64,000 nt of DNA from assembly GCA_964016985.1 (NCBI GenBank), contig OZ024835.1, positions 66,405,812 to 66,469,811 on the forward strand, in the 5' to 3' direction. Positions 1 to 11,698 of this stretch are shown piece after piece. The notes under the pieces are model-generated. The model made no database searches, was not told where the DNA came from, and saw nothing but the letters and a program-made list of their open reading frames with translations. The translations under genes and the position numbers were made by a program. This DNA comes from Anodontia alba (Eukaryota > Mollusca > Bivalvia > Lucinida > Lucinidae). Position 1 is the stretch's first letter, and each line of letters begins with the position of its first letter.

Positions 1-245
1 GCAAAAGTCTATATTTAGTCACCGATATTAACCCTCGCACCCCGTCCCCCTTCGCAAAACAAATAAACCAAAATCCCATCTTAACCAAACGTATCCTGAC
101 ATGCACTAACATTTAAATAAACCAACCTTATCCTAAATGAAACCTAATAAACCTAAATCAAATCAAACCTAATCCTAACTGAAACCTTATCAACCTAATC
201 CAAATCGAAATTAATCGGAAGTGAAACCTTATCCAAATCAGCTTA

Positions 246-590
246 CAGTGAACCTTCGTTACAAAGGCAGCATTTGTACCCAAAGACGTTGCCATTAAAG
301 TGAATTTGCCGTTGTACAGAATACTTAACGAGCAGATTGACATGTAAGAAAGGTCATGTTTTGTTTTTATTTCCTCACAGAATATGTTTTGGATATTTGT
401 TGGAATCGCCTCACTGAGGCGATTCTAACAAATATCCAAAACACGTGTCACTTTGAAGTATTGAATAAAATATTCTTGCATTATTAGTGACAAACGGTTA
501 ACTCTAAAACGAAGGTTTCGCGACAGTTAAATTGTCATTATAACGAATTTTGTCGTTGTATCGTGTGTCGGTATAAAAAGGGGTGTCTGT
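246..590 (+). mobile_element. CAGYGAAAC-type TIR element, copy 1
   Basis: It starts CAGTGAACCTTCGTTACAA and ends in CTG followed by TA, which suggests a Tc1/mariner-type non-autonomous element. The centre is a palindrome GGATATTTGTTGGAATCGCC and its complement. It is homologous end to end with 49034-49379. Confidence 0.7.
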
Positions 591-629
591 ATAACCTGTT
601 CTTAAATAACAGCGTAAAAATTCTAATCT

Positions 630-716
630 ACAACGTTGCAACAACGTCGCATCAACACGTCGATGCAACGCTATGACGTTACATCGACGTTGATTCATCG
701 TTGTGATCCCGCTGGG
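630..716. repeat. ACGT-phased palindrome 1
   Basis: Repeated ACGT cores (CAACGTTGCAACAACGTCGC, ATCGACGTTGATTC) with the terminal CCCGCTGGG. One end is decayed. Confidence 0.7.
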
Positions 717-1220
717 TATGTACCACCAAATCTTATTGTTGTTGTCGTCTTTATAAAGTCTTGAGCAAGTAGACCTACTTACCTTATCGGTCGCAGTATC
801 TCTAAAAGAAACCGTGTTAATGATATCCCAGCGCAAAGTATGAAAACGTAATTTTCATAGACTAAATCGTTAATCCCCGTCAAACGCTGAGCTTTTTATA
901 GCGTCTCTTTTGTCATGTGACTGCTTAAAATAAAAACAAATTGGGTCGAACGGAAAACTACCGTCGTAAATTTCCATAATTTCCTTCTCTCGAACGTTCT
1001 AACGATCTGTCTACCGATCAGTCCAGAAAGTCTGAGTTTGTCTGCACCGTGTTCTGTTGAACGTTGAAATACACACCGTGAGGGTAGATAGGGGAATATA
1101 ATTTCATTAGGATAGAGGTCTGTATTTTGGACTGGAGACCAGGGGGGTGGGGGGAAGCACCAGGGGGAGGAGCAGAAGCGAGAGAGAGAGACTCATCAGG
1201 TTAGGTATTCAGTATTGTCT
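717..1220. other. No gene recognised
   Basis: AT-rich sequence with no coding or repeat signal that I could support. Confidence 0.5.
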
Positions 1221-1226
1221 AAAATG

Positions 1227-1227
<1 letters not shown>

Positions 1228-1268
<41 letters not shown>
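1228..1268 (+). repeat. GA microsatellite
   Basis: About 20 GA units. The flanking TCAGTATTGTCT occurs on both sides. Confidence 0.95.
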
Positions 1269-1270
<2 letters not shown>

Positions 1271-1340
1271 CTCATCAGTATTGTCTTAGAGTACATGCGT
1301 GCGTTTGCTTGCGTATGTGTGTATGCTTTGTGTACGTATG

Positions 1341-1447
1341 TTTGAGCAGAAATAACTAAAATAATATATACCATGTAAACCCCAGTTTTTACTATATAAA
1401 AATGGGGTTTAAGGGGGTCAACATTATATAGGCATGTTTTCGTGATG
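1341..1447 (+). mobile_element. CATTACG element, right-end fragment
   Basis: The fragment runs from the post-hairpin TTTGAGCAGAAATAA through the AAACCCC/GGGGTTT stem to the terminal GTTTTCGTGATG. The left half is absent; a GA tract and unrelated sequence precede it. Confidence 0.8.
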
Positions 1448-1972
1448 TATTTTCCTATCTCGAATAGAATGTGACACACGTGTATTGTAGTTCCATAGAA
1501 TAGAAGGGCAAATAAAGCCTATAAAGGTTGCCTTAAGAAACAAAGAACTCTTAAAAGATCGAAAATCGGAGTCTTGGTTTTATTGAGACTCTTCATATGA
1601 AAACAATGTAGTTCGCAGGGCTGCATACGCGCCCCCCCCCCCCCCCCCCGCCATCCCCCCACACCCTAGCACCGGCTTGAGGAACTCGATATTTTCTGAT
1701 ATAGCAAAATGAACCTACTTATCTGAAAGAAAAAAAAAATCATAATGATGAAGAACAGGAGGCCTTTTTTTCTGTGTACTTTTTTTCTTTTTTGTAAGCA
1801 CACTAGGCATGTGTGTAGCACAAGTGACACCGAGAAAACACACTAAGTCGTATCGATGTCGCCTCAACACTTGTAGAGTAGGATAAGTGACTCTTAGCTG
1901 ATACACGACCTCGACGTTGCCGCAATATTTCGACGTTGCGGAAACGTTAATACGACTAAAGTTGACTTTGTT

Positions 1973-2134
1973 CAGTTTATTCATTCTCCTATTTTAAATA
2001 TGGGATTTATAAACCGAGGGAGGTAAAAAATCCGATAAAGAAACGAGTGCGAAGCATAAGTTTCTTTATCGGATTTTTTTTACCCCCCGAGGTTTATAAA
2101 TCCCATATTTAAAATAAGAGAAATGAATAAACTG
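1973..2134. repeat. Large foldback (about 72-bp arms)
   Basis: CAGTTTATTCATTCTCCTAT through GATAAAGAAAC is repeated in inverted orientation around a 14-bp loop, with few mismatches. Confidence 0.85.
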
Positions 2135-2660
2135 TATATTACATGCATTTCGCCGCAACAGAGTACACCATTTAAGAGGCTTTTGTGGCAAGTCTAGTCT
2201 GCCAGTTTGTTTACGCTGTCATTTCTATTTTGGGTCGGCGTAGTAATACACTGACATTGACAGTTCGAAGCAGTGAACACTCGGCGCCAAAAAAAAAACT
2301 AAACGAATCGAGAGATTGAAAAGTGATAACATATTCCCTTTTAAATGGATATTTATGTGTTTCTGTGATCAGATAGGATTAATTTCTATACTTGTGACCT
2401 GATTCAACGAAAAAAGCATATGGATTTAAACATTTTCAACCGGTAAGTAAGGATTTGAGATCATCCCACGGGTCAAAATCTAGGCCGTTCATATGTTACA
2501 AAAAAAAAAGTAGTTCCGGTTAAAGAGATTTATTTCCCCGTCTAAGAGGAAATATTTCTTCTTGGAAAACAAGGAAAATACCAGTTTTATGTCTGGTAGA
2601 AATCATGGTATTTCTTGGTTATGCATGTAATATAGAAATTTATTGGGATATGCCGTAGCC
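2135..2660. other. No gene recognised
   Basis: AT-rich sequence. A weak inverted motif GGAAATATTTCTTCTTGG near 2555 was not pursued. Confidence 0.5.
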
Positions 2661-2675
2661 TGCCAACATACGGGC

Positions 2676-2766
2676 TTTGCAACAACGTAGTATATACGTC
2701 ACTGCAACGTCACGATATTGTGGTGACGCCTAAATGACGTTGCTACGATAGTTTGTATTTACTGGG
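2676..2766. repeat. ACGT-phased palindrome 2 (diverged)
   Basis: AACAACGTAGTATATACGTC and ATGACGTTGCTACGATAG, ending TACTGGGTA. Confidence 0.55.
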
Positions 2767-2832
2767 TATTTTGGAAAATTCTGTTATCTTAATAGGTTAT
2801 ATCTTATTTTTCTAAGTATTTGTACAGACAAG

Positions 2833-2921
2833 CATGAGCAACTAGTGCAGACCCAGATCAGACACCACAGAATGCGGCATTCTGCGGCGTCTGATCCGGT
2901 CTACACTGTTTGCCATACATC
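2833..2921 (+). repeat. CAGATCAGACGCCGC hairpin
   Basis: AGTGCAGACCCAGATCAGAC to GTCTGATCCGGTCTACACTG, with inner ATGCGGCATTCTGCGGCGTC. Confidence 0.75.
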
Positions 2922-3135
2922 TGACAGTTTTTGGACGCATCAAGAGGTAAATTAGGGATATGGATACATTTTCAGGGGAGGTAAGTCTGTGAAAATTGTT
3001 TTTACTCCCGTTTGAAAAGGATCTTTTTTTTAAAGTTTTTTACTTTTCGATTCCTTTTCAGAAGGGAATTGAGGTATAGGAACACAAACAAAGTCACAAA
3101 AGTTATCTCCCTTTAAATAAAAGCACCGCAAGCAT

Positions 3136-3722
3136 AATACCCCGCCATAGCAATTATTTGTGTATGTATTAAAGTTATCGTTGCGAAAATGTCTGGAAAC
3201 AAAATGACGGAGGGACAGATAACAATCCTAAACCAGATCTTGATAATATCAATGCATATAGCAAATTTGGTTAAAAGGCCTTGTTATTTACTCAAGTTAT
3301 CATCCAGAAATGAAAATATGGGCGTGTCTCGGGCAGATAACTCCGTAAAAATTTGACGAAATTTGCCCATTAGCAAGTCCGTACCAGATCTCCTTAATGT
3401 CAATGCATATAGCAAAAGTGGTGAGAATCCCTTGTTATTTACTCAAGTTATAGTCCGGAAACGAAAATATGGACGTGTCTCGGGCAGACAACTCCGTAAA
3501 AATTTGACGAAATTTGCCCATTAACAACCCAAAACCAGATCTCCACAATATCAATGCACATACCACGTTTGGTGAAAATCCATTGATGTTTACTCAAGTT
3601 ATCATCCACGAAAAACGAAAAACGGACGGACGGACGTACGGCGGACGGACGGACACACGGACGGGTACATGGACGACCAACGTGAAACCATAATACCCGC
3701 CAGTATTGTGTGGCGGGGTATA
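3136..3722 (+). mobile_element. AATACCCCGCCA element with internal 165-bp repeats
   Basis: AATACCCCGCCATAG to GTGTGGCGGGGTATA form the ends. About three internal copies of a unit contain AACTCCGTAAAAATTTGACG and TACTCAAGTTAT. A GGAC-rich stretch precedes the right end. Confidence 0.75.
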
Positions 3723-4045
3723 AAAATGGCAGAAAATCTACCAAATAATTTTTGTGTAAAACTGACAAAAATTCAAACAGTCTTATCTCTTGTCCAATTA
3801 GAACAGTCTCGTCCCTTATTGTTGAATTAGAGTCAAGATTGTTTTCTTTGACATCCCTACATCTTTTGCTGGTTCCTGACCTCACCACTCTATTATTCTA
3901 GCGTGTAGCCCGTCTGGGAATCTATCTAACCCGTCTAATTGTCTACGCCCATGGATTTAGACCCTTTGCTCCGAAAGCACTTTATAAAAGGTTATGGACT
4001 AGTCCAATGCTATTTTCCATGGATGCTCAACGTTATATTGTAACC

Positions 4046-4152
4046 AAGTATTAGTTTTCACAAAAAGCTTGGTCTACGCTTAGCCTACACCTCAGGCCTA
4101 CACTGTCTGCTAGGCGTTGACCAAGCTTTTTGTTAAAGCTTATACTTGTATA
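4046..4152. repeat. Palindrome with AAAAAGCTTGGTC arms
   Basis: AAGTATTAGTTTTCACAAAA and GCTTGGTCTACGCTTAGCC against their complement. Half of this palindrome recurs in the 76-bp direct repeats at 39.85 and 40.32 kb. Confidence 0.75.
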
Positions 4153-4439
4153 TATAGAATGCATATAGCAGATCAATATTTCGAAGATCTGATTCTGACG
4201 AAAATTTAGTATTACCCATGGCTCGCCCCTGCGCATTCCTTAACAGCCTTGACATACAATACGTGAACTACGCTACCTTAACATAAATGAATGAAACTTC
4301 TGGAAGCGCAGTACAGAAACGACCGAGGAAACGACGCGTGTTTAAGTTTGAGATTTAGGTCAGACTTCACGCATTGCAAGCAGGGTCTTTGTGAACCACT
4401 GTATGTATAATGGTTAGAGTGGAAACTAGTGTAAAACAT

Positions 4440-4685
4440 GAAAATTGTATACCCTTTTCACTCACGCTACCCTACTTTTGCCACTCTCTGGGTTTATTTA
4501 GCAGACAACAATTAAACTGATGATATTTTGTTCCTTTTTTTTTTTTTTTTTTTTCAAGAAAACAGGATGTGAGATTTTATACATTGGACACAATTTGCAT
4601 GAAATATCAGTACTTGTTTTCTGGGAAAAATAAGACAACTATTTCAATATGTCGTCTGCTGAAAATTATACCCAGAGTGCTAAGC
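4440..4685 (+). mobile_element. AGCAGACGAC hairpin element, copy 1
   Basis: CCCAGAGTGCTAAGCG and GTCGTCTGCTGAAAAT at the right end, and GACAATTAAACTGATGATAT at the left. The central TTTGCATGAAATATCAG hairpin arm is present, with a poly-T tract inside. Confidence 0.5.
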
Positions 4686-4691
4686 GTTATT

Positions 4692-4904
4692 TTAACCCTT
4701 GTCATGCTGAATAAATTAAGATGCCACGCCTACTTCTAATTACCAGCCAATCAGATTACTTGATCCGGGTTTTGGCTAGAAATTCACATATTTAATGACA
4801 AACAGTGCAGATCCAGATCAGTTGGCTTCTTCAGAAGCCAACTGATCTGGATCTACACTGTTTGCTAAGACAGGACATGTCGTGTTCAGCAAGAGAAGGG
4901 TTAA
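4692..4904 (+). mobile_element. TTAACCCTTGTC element, copy 1
   Basis: The ends are TTAACCCTTGTCATGCTGAA and TTCAGCAAGAGAAGGGTTAA, possibly with TTAA target duplication. The centre is a perfect hairpin on CCAGATCAGTTGGCTTCTTC. Confidence 0.82.
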
Positions 4905-5092
4905 ATACACGTCCTTAAATGACATTTACATAAAAAAAAGCTGAATCATCAATTAAGCACTTTGTGGCTCCTGCATTTATTATCTACAGTGTGAAAACAA
5001 GTACCTGGTGACATACGCGCCCCGCGAAGATTCATATGAACCTATATGTATCCGCGCAGTCTGATCCGTCTCGAATTACGTTCCCAGCGGGC

Positions 5093-5190
5093 ACATGACG
5101 TTAATACAACGTTGCCTCAACGTTGATGCAACGTCATGACGTTGCATCGACGTTGAGCCGACGTTGTATAAACGCCATGTTCCCGCTGGG
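5093..5190. repeat. ACGT-phased palindrome 3
   Basis: CCCAGCGGGCACATGACGTT to CATGTTCCCGCTGGG. ACGT cores recur every 11 bp on each arm, around the centre ACGTCATGACGT. Confidence 0.85.
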
Positions 5191-5345
5191 TTAACACATT
5201 TATGTAAAATGTACATGTCTATATATGTCACAGCTATAGCTCAACTAATGTTTTAACAAACATTATATATCATTACCTAACAAAAACATATTCTGCGGTT
5301 ACTCTGCCAGGCACTTCTTATCGATATCAACAACATATATTTTTA

Positions 5346-5425
5346 ATACCCCGCCATTCGAAGAATGGTGGAAATGGCATATAGTATTACCTCTGTCCGT
5401 CCGTCCGTCTCCGTCCGCGTCCAGG
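5346..5425 (+). repeat. AATACCCCGCCA end fragment
   Basis: AATACCCCGCCATTCGAAGA followed by a CCGTCCGT run; the rest is missing. Confidence 0.5.
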
Positions 5426-5470
5426 ATAGCGTTAGCAATTTGCCATCACGAAAACATGCCAATATATTTT

Positions 5471-5739
5471 TGACCTCATTAAACCCCACGTCTATATTGT
5501 AAAACTGGGGTGTACATTATTTTTCTTATTTCTGCTCAAAAACATAGATTGTGGATATGCGTTAGAACCGTCTCGGCGATGCGGTTCTAACGCGTACCCA
5601 CAATCTATGTTGTAGGCGATGCGGTTCTAACGCGTACCCACAATCTATGTTTTAAGCAGAAATATGGGGAAAAAAATCAGAATTTTTTATCTGAAAATTT
5701 TCATTTTTTGGTGGTAAAATTTTCAGTATATTTGAATAT
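5471..5739 (-). mobile_element. CATTACG element, truncated, with duplicated half-hairpin
   Basis: Both terminal repeats are lost. The right half of the central palindrome (GATGCGGTTCTAACGCGTAC) is present twice, at about 5578 and 5618. A poly-T tract replaces the outer end. Confidence 0.85.
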
Positions 5740-5882
5740 TTTTTTTTTTTTTTTTTTTGTATTTGTTTAAGTTTTTCAGGCGCGGGCATCAGTGTCCTTT
5801 GGACACATTTCTAGTTTGTGTATATTTTTATGGGAGCCAGTCTACCTGCATACATATACCCCTGTTTTCACTGTGTATTAAG

Positions 5883-6120
5883 GCACCTCATGAAAAAACC
5901 AACAAAATGATGTGCACCCAGCGAAGACTCAGATCAGCCTGGGCATCCGCCTAGTCTGATCGGTCTTTGCTGTGCGCTTATCGGGTAGCAAAGGGCCTAA
6001 GTTGTGTTTTTTTTTTTTCATGCGGACAGCGAAGACTCTGATCAGACTGGGCAGATGCCCAGTCTGATCCGAGTCTTCGCTGAGCGCACAGGCCATATTG
6101 TTGGTTTTGTCATGAGGTGA
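5883..6120 (+). mobile_element. Double-hairpin TIR element, copy 1
   Basis: CACCTCATGAAAAAACCAAC to its complement ending CATGAGGTG. Inside are two separate hairpins on GATCAG cores (TCAGATCAGCCTGGGCATCC; GATCAGACTGGGCAGATGCC) flanked by AGCGAAGACTC. Confidence 0.85.
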
Positions 6121-6814
6121 CTCTAGTGGTTGCAATGTCACAGTGCAACATTCATAATGACAAACACTATGACGTAACAAAGCAAAGGACTGAACCCAGA
6201 ACACAAGAAAACGCCGAACAGGACAACGAGTAGACTGGCATTAGTTTATTGAATTAAACAATGACTGAAAATGCATTATCTGTCGAAACTAAACTTTTCT
6301 CTCTGATCCTGAAACTTCCAGCAACCAGCCTCTATAGTCATGATATTATATGATATTATAGTATACTGTTTTTTTGTTTGTGTGTGTGTGTTTTTTTTTT
6401 TTTGTTTTTTTTTTTTGTTTGTTTGTTTTTTGTTGTTTTTTTTTTTCAGTGGATGTATTAAACAGGCTTATGAGAATATAAAGTATTTAGTCAACGGAGA
6501 CTGTAGTAACCAGCGTACACCACGATGGATCCTACATGTACCATAGACACTGCCAGGCGCCAGTCTTCTCAAACATATTGAGGAGGAAACCATCATCTTG
6601 TCTGGTGACCGAGTCACAGCCGTGCTATTAAAACGGAAGCATAATTACACGTACGCACGCACACGCACGCACGCACACACGAACACACACACACACAACG
6701 TCCTGCGTCTTACCTTTACTTTGCTTTAAAACTTGATAGTACTGATCCCATGAACAAAGTCTTTCTGGTCGAGTTAACCTTTAGCACTTTATCATGTTGA
6801 TATAGGTAAATTAA

Positions 6815-7025
6815 GTAGACGACAAATTGGTGACAGTTTTTTCTTTTTTCCCCAGACAATAGACTCTGACAGCCATTAAATATGAAACTAGGCTCTGACT
6901 TTCATGCAAATTGTTTCCAAAAGAAACAATTTGCATGGAATGTCAGAGCCTATTTCCTTAAAAAAAGAAATAGGAAACATATTTTAAATTGTCGTCTGTT
7001 GAACTTTTTCACCCAGCATGTTTTA
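6815..7025 (+). mobile_element. AGCAGACGAC hairpin element, copy 2
   Basis: GTAGACGACAAATTGG to TTGTCGTCTGTTGAAC, with central hairpin CATGCAAATTGTTTCCAAAA and its complement flanked by AGGCTCTGACTTTCATG. Confidence 0.72.
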
Positions 7026-7069
7026 ATATGCGTTTAATATACCATATCGTTCTGTTCTGTCTACGTTAA

Positions 7070-7325
7070 ATATTTTATATGAAAACAAGCACAACACGAC
7101 TGCATACCAAATTTACCCTATGTATTCGGAAAAAAAATAGTAGCAAACATTTAGGATCCAGATCAGACGCCGCATTCTGCGGCGTCTGATCTGGGTCTGC
7201 ACTGTTTGCCGATCAATCAACAGCTTTTAGATATATCGTTCGACGGATTACCTTGATCTGATTTTTAGGGGAAATATGGGTAATGGGTAGGGTGTCCAAT
7301 TTTAAGGTAAGTACGGTATTTATTA
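7070..7325 (+). repeat. CAGATCAGACGCCGC hairpin unit
   Basis: The hairpin at 7151-7208 has flanks ending GGTAAGTACGGTATTTAT, the same unit that is tandemly repeated at 17.7-19.3 kb. Confidence 0.6.
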
Positions 7326-7475
7326 TGGAATTTGTACTTTGAACATCTGCTGACATGTGACGAAATATTACCTTGATTGGAATGCGCCACGTCACGAATA
7401 AAGTCTCCTCGGATATATGCCAGCAATAATTATCAAGATCAACCAGCGAAGTTATATACTGATGACTCTCAGAAT

Positions 7476-7699
7476 CATTATGAAAACACGCCTAATTATG
7501 TATATAATTCTGACCCCTTCAAACCCCAATTTCATATGATAAAACTGGGCTTCACAGGGTATACATTATTTTTCTTATTTTGCTAAAAAAAGGCTAAGGC
7601 GAGGCGGTTCTAACGAGTACCCACAACCATTTTTTGAGCAGAAATGTGAAAAGTATCAGATTTTTTTAGCCTTTTAATCTGAAAAATTTCCTTTTTCGG
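7476..7699 (-). mobile_element. CATTACG element, degenerate
   Basis: The left end CATTATGAAAACACGCCTA is present. The left arm of the central palindrome is mostly lost, and the right end is cut where another TIR element begins at about 7700. Confidence 0.75.
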
Positions 7700-7701
7700 G
7701 G

Positions 7702-8130
7702 TAACTTAGGGGTAATTTTGGTACGGGTGTGCGAGCCAGTATTCCAAAACCTACCTCATTCATATACCTGGCCTTTGAAAAAACGGACCCATTCATATAT
7801 TTGATCATCCAAAATGTTGACCTATTCATTTACTGCCCTTTGATTTTTTGTACCCATTTTGTGCTGGTTGTTATACACATATCACACTCAATTCATGTAA
7901 TACCGAGAGGATAAGTAGCCTCGAAAAATCTCTGAGCGAAAAATATGTGCATATACAAGGATGTCAGAAAAATGGGGCCTTTCACATAGGAATCCAGAAA
8001 TCGGGCCATTCATATACTTTTTGTTGAAAAAAGGGGGCCAATCATATACCTGGCAGCGCTGAAAAAGGGGGCTATTCGGCACGCACATCCGTACTATGCC
8101 ATATATAGGAAGTTACCCCCCCACCCCCCA
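7702..8130 (+). mobile_element. GTACGGGTGTGCGAGCC element, copy 1
   Basis: GTAACTTAGGGGTAATTTTG and GGTACGGGTGTGCG at the left; inverted CGCACATCCGTAC and GGAAGTTACCCCC at the right. Inside are repeated CATTCATATAC motifs in both orientations. Confidence 0.75.
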
Positions 8131-8190
8131 CCCCCCGAGTATGAAACTAAATGTTCTGGTCCATTTGACTGAGATAAAACGGAAGTGACT

Positions 8191-8233
8191 GTAACCCGAA
8201 AGCGCTAAGCAAATTGTAGCAGACGGCATTCTG

Positions 8234-8292
<59 letters not shown>

Positions 8293-8400
8293 TCAGAAAA
8301 AAATAAAACTGCATTTCGTGTGAATCATCTGCTAGGAAGACGATTCATATCTAGTGTCAAGCCTTATTTCCTTAGAAAGATACAAAAAGAAACTAGACTT
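8191..8400 (+). mobile_element. Diverged GGCGCTTTAAGGG-like element with an ATT tract
   Basis: GTAACCCGAAAGCGCTAAGC and GTAGCAGACGGCATT at the left, then an ATT microsatellite, then GTGAATCATCTGCTAGGAAG as in the 11.8-kb copy. The right TIR was not recognised. Confidence 0.5.
8236..8291 (+). repeat. ATT microsatellite
   Basis: About 18 ATT units inside a diverged TIR element. Similar ATT tracts are at 23978-24020, 24386-24400, 27323-27367 and 56300-56330. Confidence 0.95.
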
Positions 8401-8860
8401 GCCCAAAGTACACAAATGCACCCGTCCATTGCTCTTTGCCCATATGACAACAACTATTTTCCAAATGCTCAAACTGACCTGTTATACATTTTGGCTACTA
8501 GCCTTATTCAAGGGCATGCCAAAGGGGAAACTGTAGCATAGAGTTGAAGGGTTAGGTCTGGGTAAGTAGCAAGTTTCAATTTCCTAGTATAAAAGGCACC
8601 CAAGTTATGGACCTCCAAAGGAAGAGCGGACGTAAATGTGAATGTAATGAATGTAAACTTCAACATTTGTTAGACTACGGACGTGACATACGCACGGACG
8701 GACGCACGTAACATCACGAAGAACTGCTGTATGCGCCACAGCTGCCTCCGGCAGGCTGTGGCATAAAGCATAGCGGGCCTGAATTGCCAATGAAATGAAA
8801 CAAGAACTCCTTATGAACTCATACTGACTCATAATCGGAATGTATGATGTTTATACTCCA

Positions 8861-9104
8861 GGGCCCAGTTGTTCAAAGCGTCGTTAGCTTAACGAGCTCA
8901 TTAAGGGTCATTTCGTTAACTGTTTTAGCGGATTCAATATACAATATTCTGATATTTTTTGCTGAAAAAATGTGAGTAGCTTTCGCACTGCAAAAGCTAC
9001 TCACATTTTTTCAGCAAAAAATTTCAGCATATTTGCGTATCACTTGATGTAAATTTTAACGAATCGTTAACTAACGACGCCGTTAGCTTTGAACAACTGG
9101 GCCC
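8861..9104 (+). mobile_element. GGGCCCAGTTGTTCAAAGC element, copy 1
   Basis: GGGCCCAGTTGTTCAAAGCG to GCTTTGAACAACTGGGCCC form the TIRs. The centre is a hairpin GTGAGTAGCTTTCGCACTGC. It is inserted in a unit of the 122-bp tandem array. Confidence 0.85.
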
Positions 9105-9109
9105 AGCTA

Positions 9110-9930
9110 TTCTTCAATATATAAGGTAAAATCACTGGACTGTGAAATATAGGTGACCTACATTTATTTTTAGGTCAAATTTCAGCTGATACTGACTCGT
9201 AACAGGAACGTATGGTGTTTATACATGAACTCTTCAAGCTATAAGGTAAACTCACTAGACTGTGAAATACAGGTCAAAGTGAACTACATTTATTTTAAGT
9301 CAACTTTTGGGTCATGCTGACTCATAATCGGAAAGTATGATATTTAAACAAGAAATACACTTTAAGACATAAGGAAAAACCTCTGGACCGTGAAAATAGG
9401 TCACTGTGACCTAAACTTATTTTGAAGTAAAACTTCGGGTCACACTGATTCATAATCAGACAGTATGATGTCAATACACCAACTATTCTTCTGGATATAA
9501 GGTAAAATCATTGGACTATGACCTATATTAGTTTGAGATCAAATGTCAGGCGATACTAAAGGTTACTCTGGAATTATGGTGATTATATATTAAATACTTT
9601 TCAAGATATAAGGCAAAATCGCCGGACTGCTAACTGTAGGTCGCTGTGACCTACTTTATTTTGTGGTTTAACTTTCGGTCAAACTGACTCATAATTGAAA
9701 AGTACAGTGTTTATAATGAAACTTTCTTCAAGATTAAGGTAAAATTGTTTAACCATGAAATGTAGGTCAGTGTGACCAACTTTGTATTTAGGTCAACTTT
9801 CGGGTCATACTGGCTCATAATCTATAAGTACGATATCAAATACTCTTAAAGATATAAGGCAAAAGCATTGGAACAAGAAATGCAGGTCATTGTGACCTAA
9901 ATTTTATTTTGGTGTCAAATTTCGGGGTCA
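9110..9930 (+). repeat. ~122-bp tandem array
   Basis: CTGACTCATAATCGG-type anchors lie near 9190, 9316, 9444, 9562, 9685 and 9807, with AAGATATAAGGTAAAATCAC and GTGAAATATAGGTCA in each unit. A further unit edge is at 8822, before the TIR insertion at 8861. Confidence 0.82.
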
Positions 9931-10095
9931 TAGATTGTGGGTACTCGTTAGAACCGCCTCGGCGAGGCGGTTCTAACGAGTACCCACGATCTATGTTTTG
10001 AGCAGAAATATGAAAAATATCAGATTTTTATCTGAAAATTTTCATTTTTTTGGTGGTAAAATTTCCAGTATATTTGAATAGGCATGCTTTCGTAA
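9929..10095 (-). mobile_element. CATTACG element, palindrome plus one end
   Basis: A perfect central palindrome is followed by the TGAATAGGCATGCTTTCGTAA end. The copy begins at the palindrome, so the CCCC-stem half is missing. It interrupts the last unit of the 122-bp tandem array. Confidence 0.85.
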
Positions 10096-10187
10096 AAAGG
10101 TGGTCTAGATTTTGACTTTAGCAAATAAAAAGTCGACTGCTGCAGCTGTATAGCATTTTAAGGATAAACCTTGGAGTTTGCTGCATG

Positions 10188-10218
<31 letters not shown>

Positions 10219-10329
10219 GTTTGTTAACAAAGGCCCTGCTCAGACATTGTAACTTTTTACTAATCTGGGCCTTCGCTGTCCAGGTAGGCCCCCAAAGTCA
10301 TCTTTTATTTTTTTGGTGCAAGGCCGCAC

Positions 10330-10440
10330 TTGAGGGGAATTGATACCATTTCAGGGGAGGAAACTCTGTCATATTATTTTGTCTCCCTTTTGAAAAAAGG
10401 GTCCACTCTAAAAGGAAAGAATTTGCTATCCCTTAGAAAA
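10330..10440 (+). repeat. GGAAAGAATTTGCT element fragment
   Basis: TTCAGGGGAGGAAACTCTG and CTCTAAAAGGAAAGAATTTG match the left arm of the hairpin element at 50 kb. Confidence 0.5.
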
Positions 10441-10844
10441 GGATAATTTGCGCAAATTTTTTTCTTTTTCTTTCTTTTCTTTTTTTTTTTTTTTTTTTTT
10501 TTTATATTGGCCGGCTTTTAAGAAGCGGATTGGTCTGCAGGAAAGCGTAAAGTAAGTCACAGAAGTTATCTCCCTTGTTGAAATGGCTGGAAAAACAATC
10601 TGGTGCATCAGTTCTCTTTATATATAAATCTCTTTTAACAGAAAAACTGCCTTATCATATATACATCAAGAGTAGACGGATCAGTTTGTACATTCTCACA
10701 GGCTGATCATGTCTTCGATGTTGGTTCGAACATGCTGAAATATGTGCATTCTGTGAACATATACGGTAGATCCTGACCAGACTGCACGGAGGCACAACCT
10801 ATCTGGATCTTTATGGTATTCTGTAAGAACGGTTGTAAGTTATG

Positions 10845-11060
10845 ACGTACATTTTTACTCTGCATGCTGGTGAAAATTGCAGCAGGCGACATTTTGAAAC
10901 ATTTTTTCTTAGTTTTTCCTAGAAAATAGGATATTGACACATCATGTAAATTCCCTCCCAAGGAGATAATTTGCATGAAGTGTCATATCTTGTCTGCTCG
11001 GAAAAATAAGAAAACTATAATCAGTTTGTCGTCTGCTGAATTAGTCCATAGTATGTGTTA
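10845..11060 (+). mobile_element. AGCAGACGAC hairpin element, copy 3
   Basis: GCAGCAGGCGACATTTTG to TTTGTCGTCTGCTGAATT. The centre is TGTAAATTCCCTCCCAAGGA with partial pairing. Confidence 0.65.
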
Positions 11061-11141
11061 GTTATGGTATGACAAAGAAAAACAGGGGGCATCTCTCTGT
11101 CACTATCTCTGCATTTTAGACAATACTGAACACCTTCTCGG

Positions 11142-11145
<4 letters not shown>

Positions 11146-11191
<46 letters not shown>

Positions 11192-11231
11192 ATCACAATA
11201 CTGAACATTAATCGGACAGTTGGGAGTTTAC

Positions 11232-11305
<74 letters not shown>
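11146..11305 (+). repeat. Two CT microsatellites in duplicated flanks
   Basis: CT tracts at 11146-11187 and 11234-11305, each followed by TGCATATCACAAT, so the flank is repeated too. A third, short CT run follows near 11357. Confidence 0.92.
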
Positions 11306-11309
<4 letters not shown>

Positions 11310-11698
11310 ATCACAATTCGGAACATCACCCGGATAATTGGAAATTTACAGGGTCCCTCTCTCGCTCTCTGCATGTATACACCGGACAATTCACCAATTA
11401 ACGTTTACAGTGCGTACAATTGCAGCGGCATTTGTGATTAAATAAAGGGTTTCCAGCCAGACGGACGGACGAACAAACAACAATATCCCCTATATCAAAG
11501 TCTGAAAAGAATTAGATCAAGATATTTGAATAATATTAATATATGGACTTACATTGAATGATATTCACAATTTCACAATATTACTTCTATCAAGCTGATG
11601 TCTGTCGATGTGGCCACAATGTGTTACTCAGCTGATTTACAACGCAACATACGAGTAGTCGGAATATCTCATTTAAATATAGACTCATATTTCATCAT

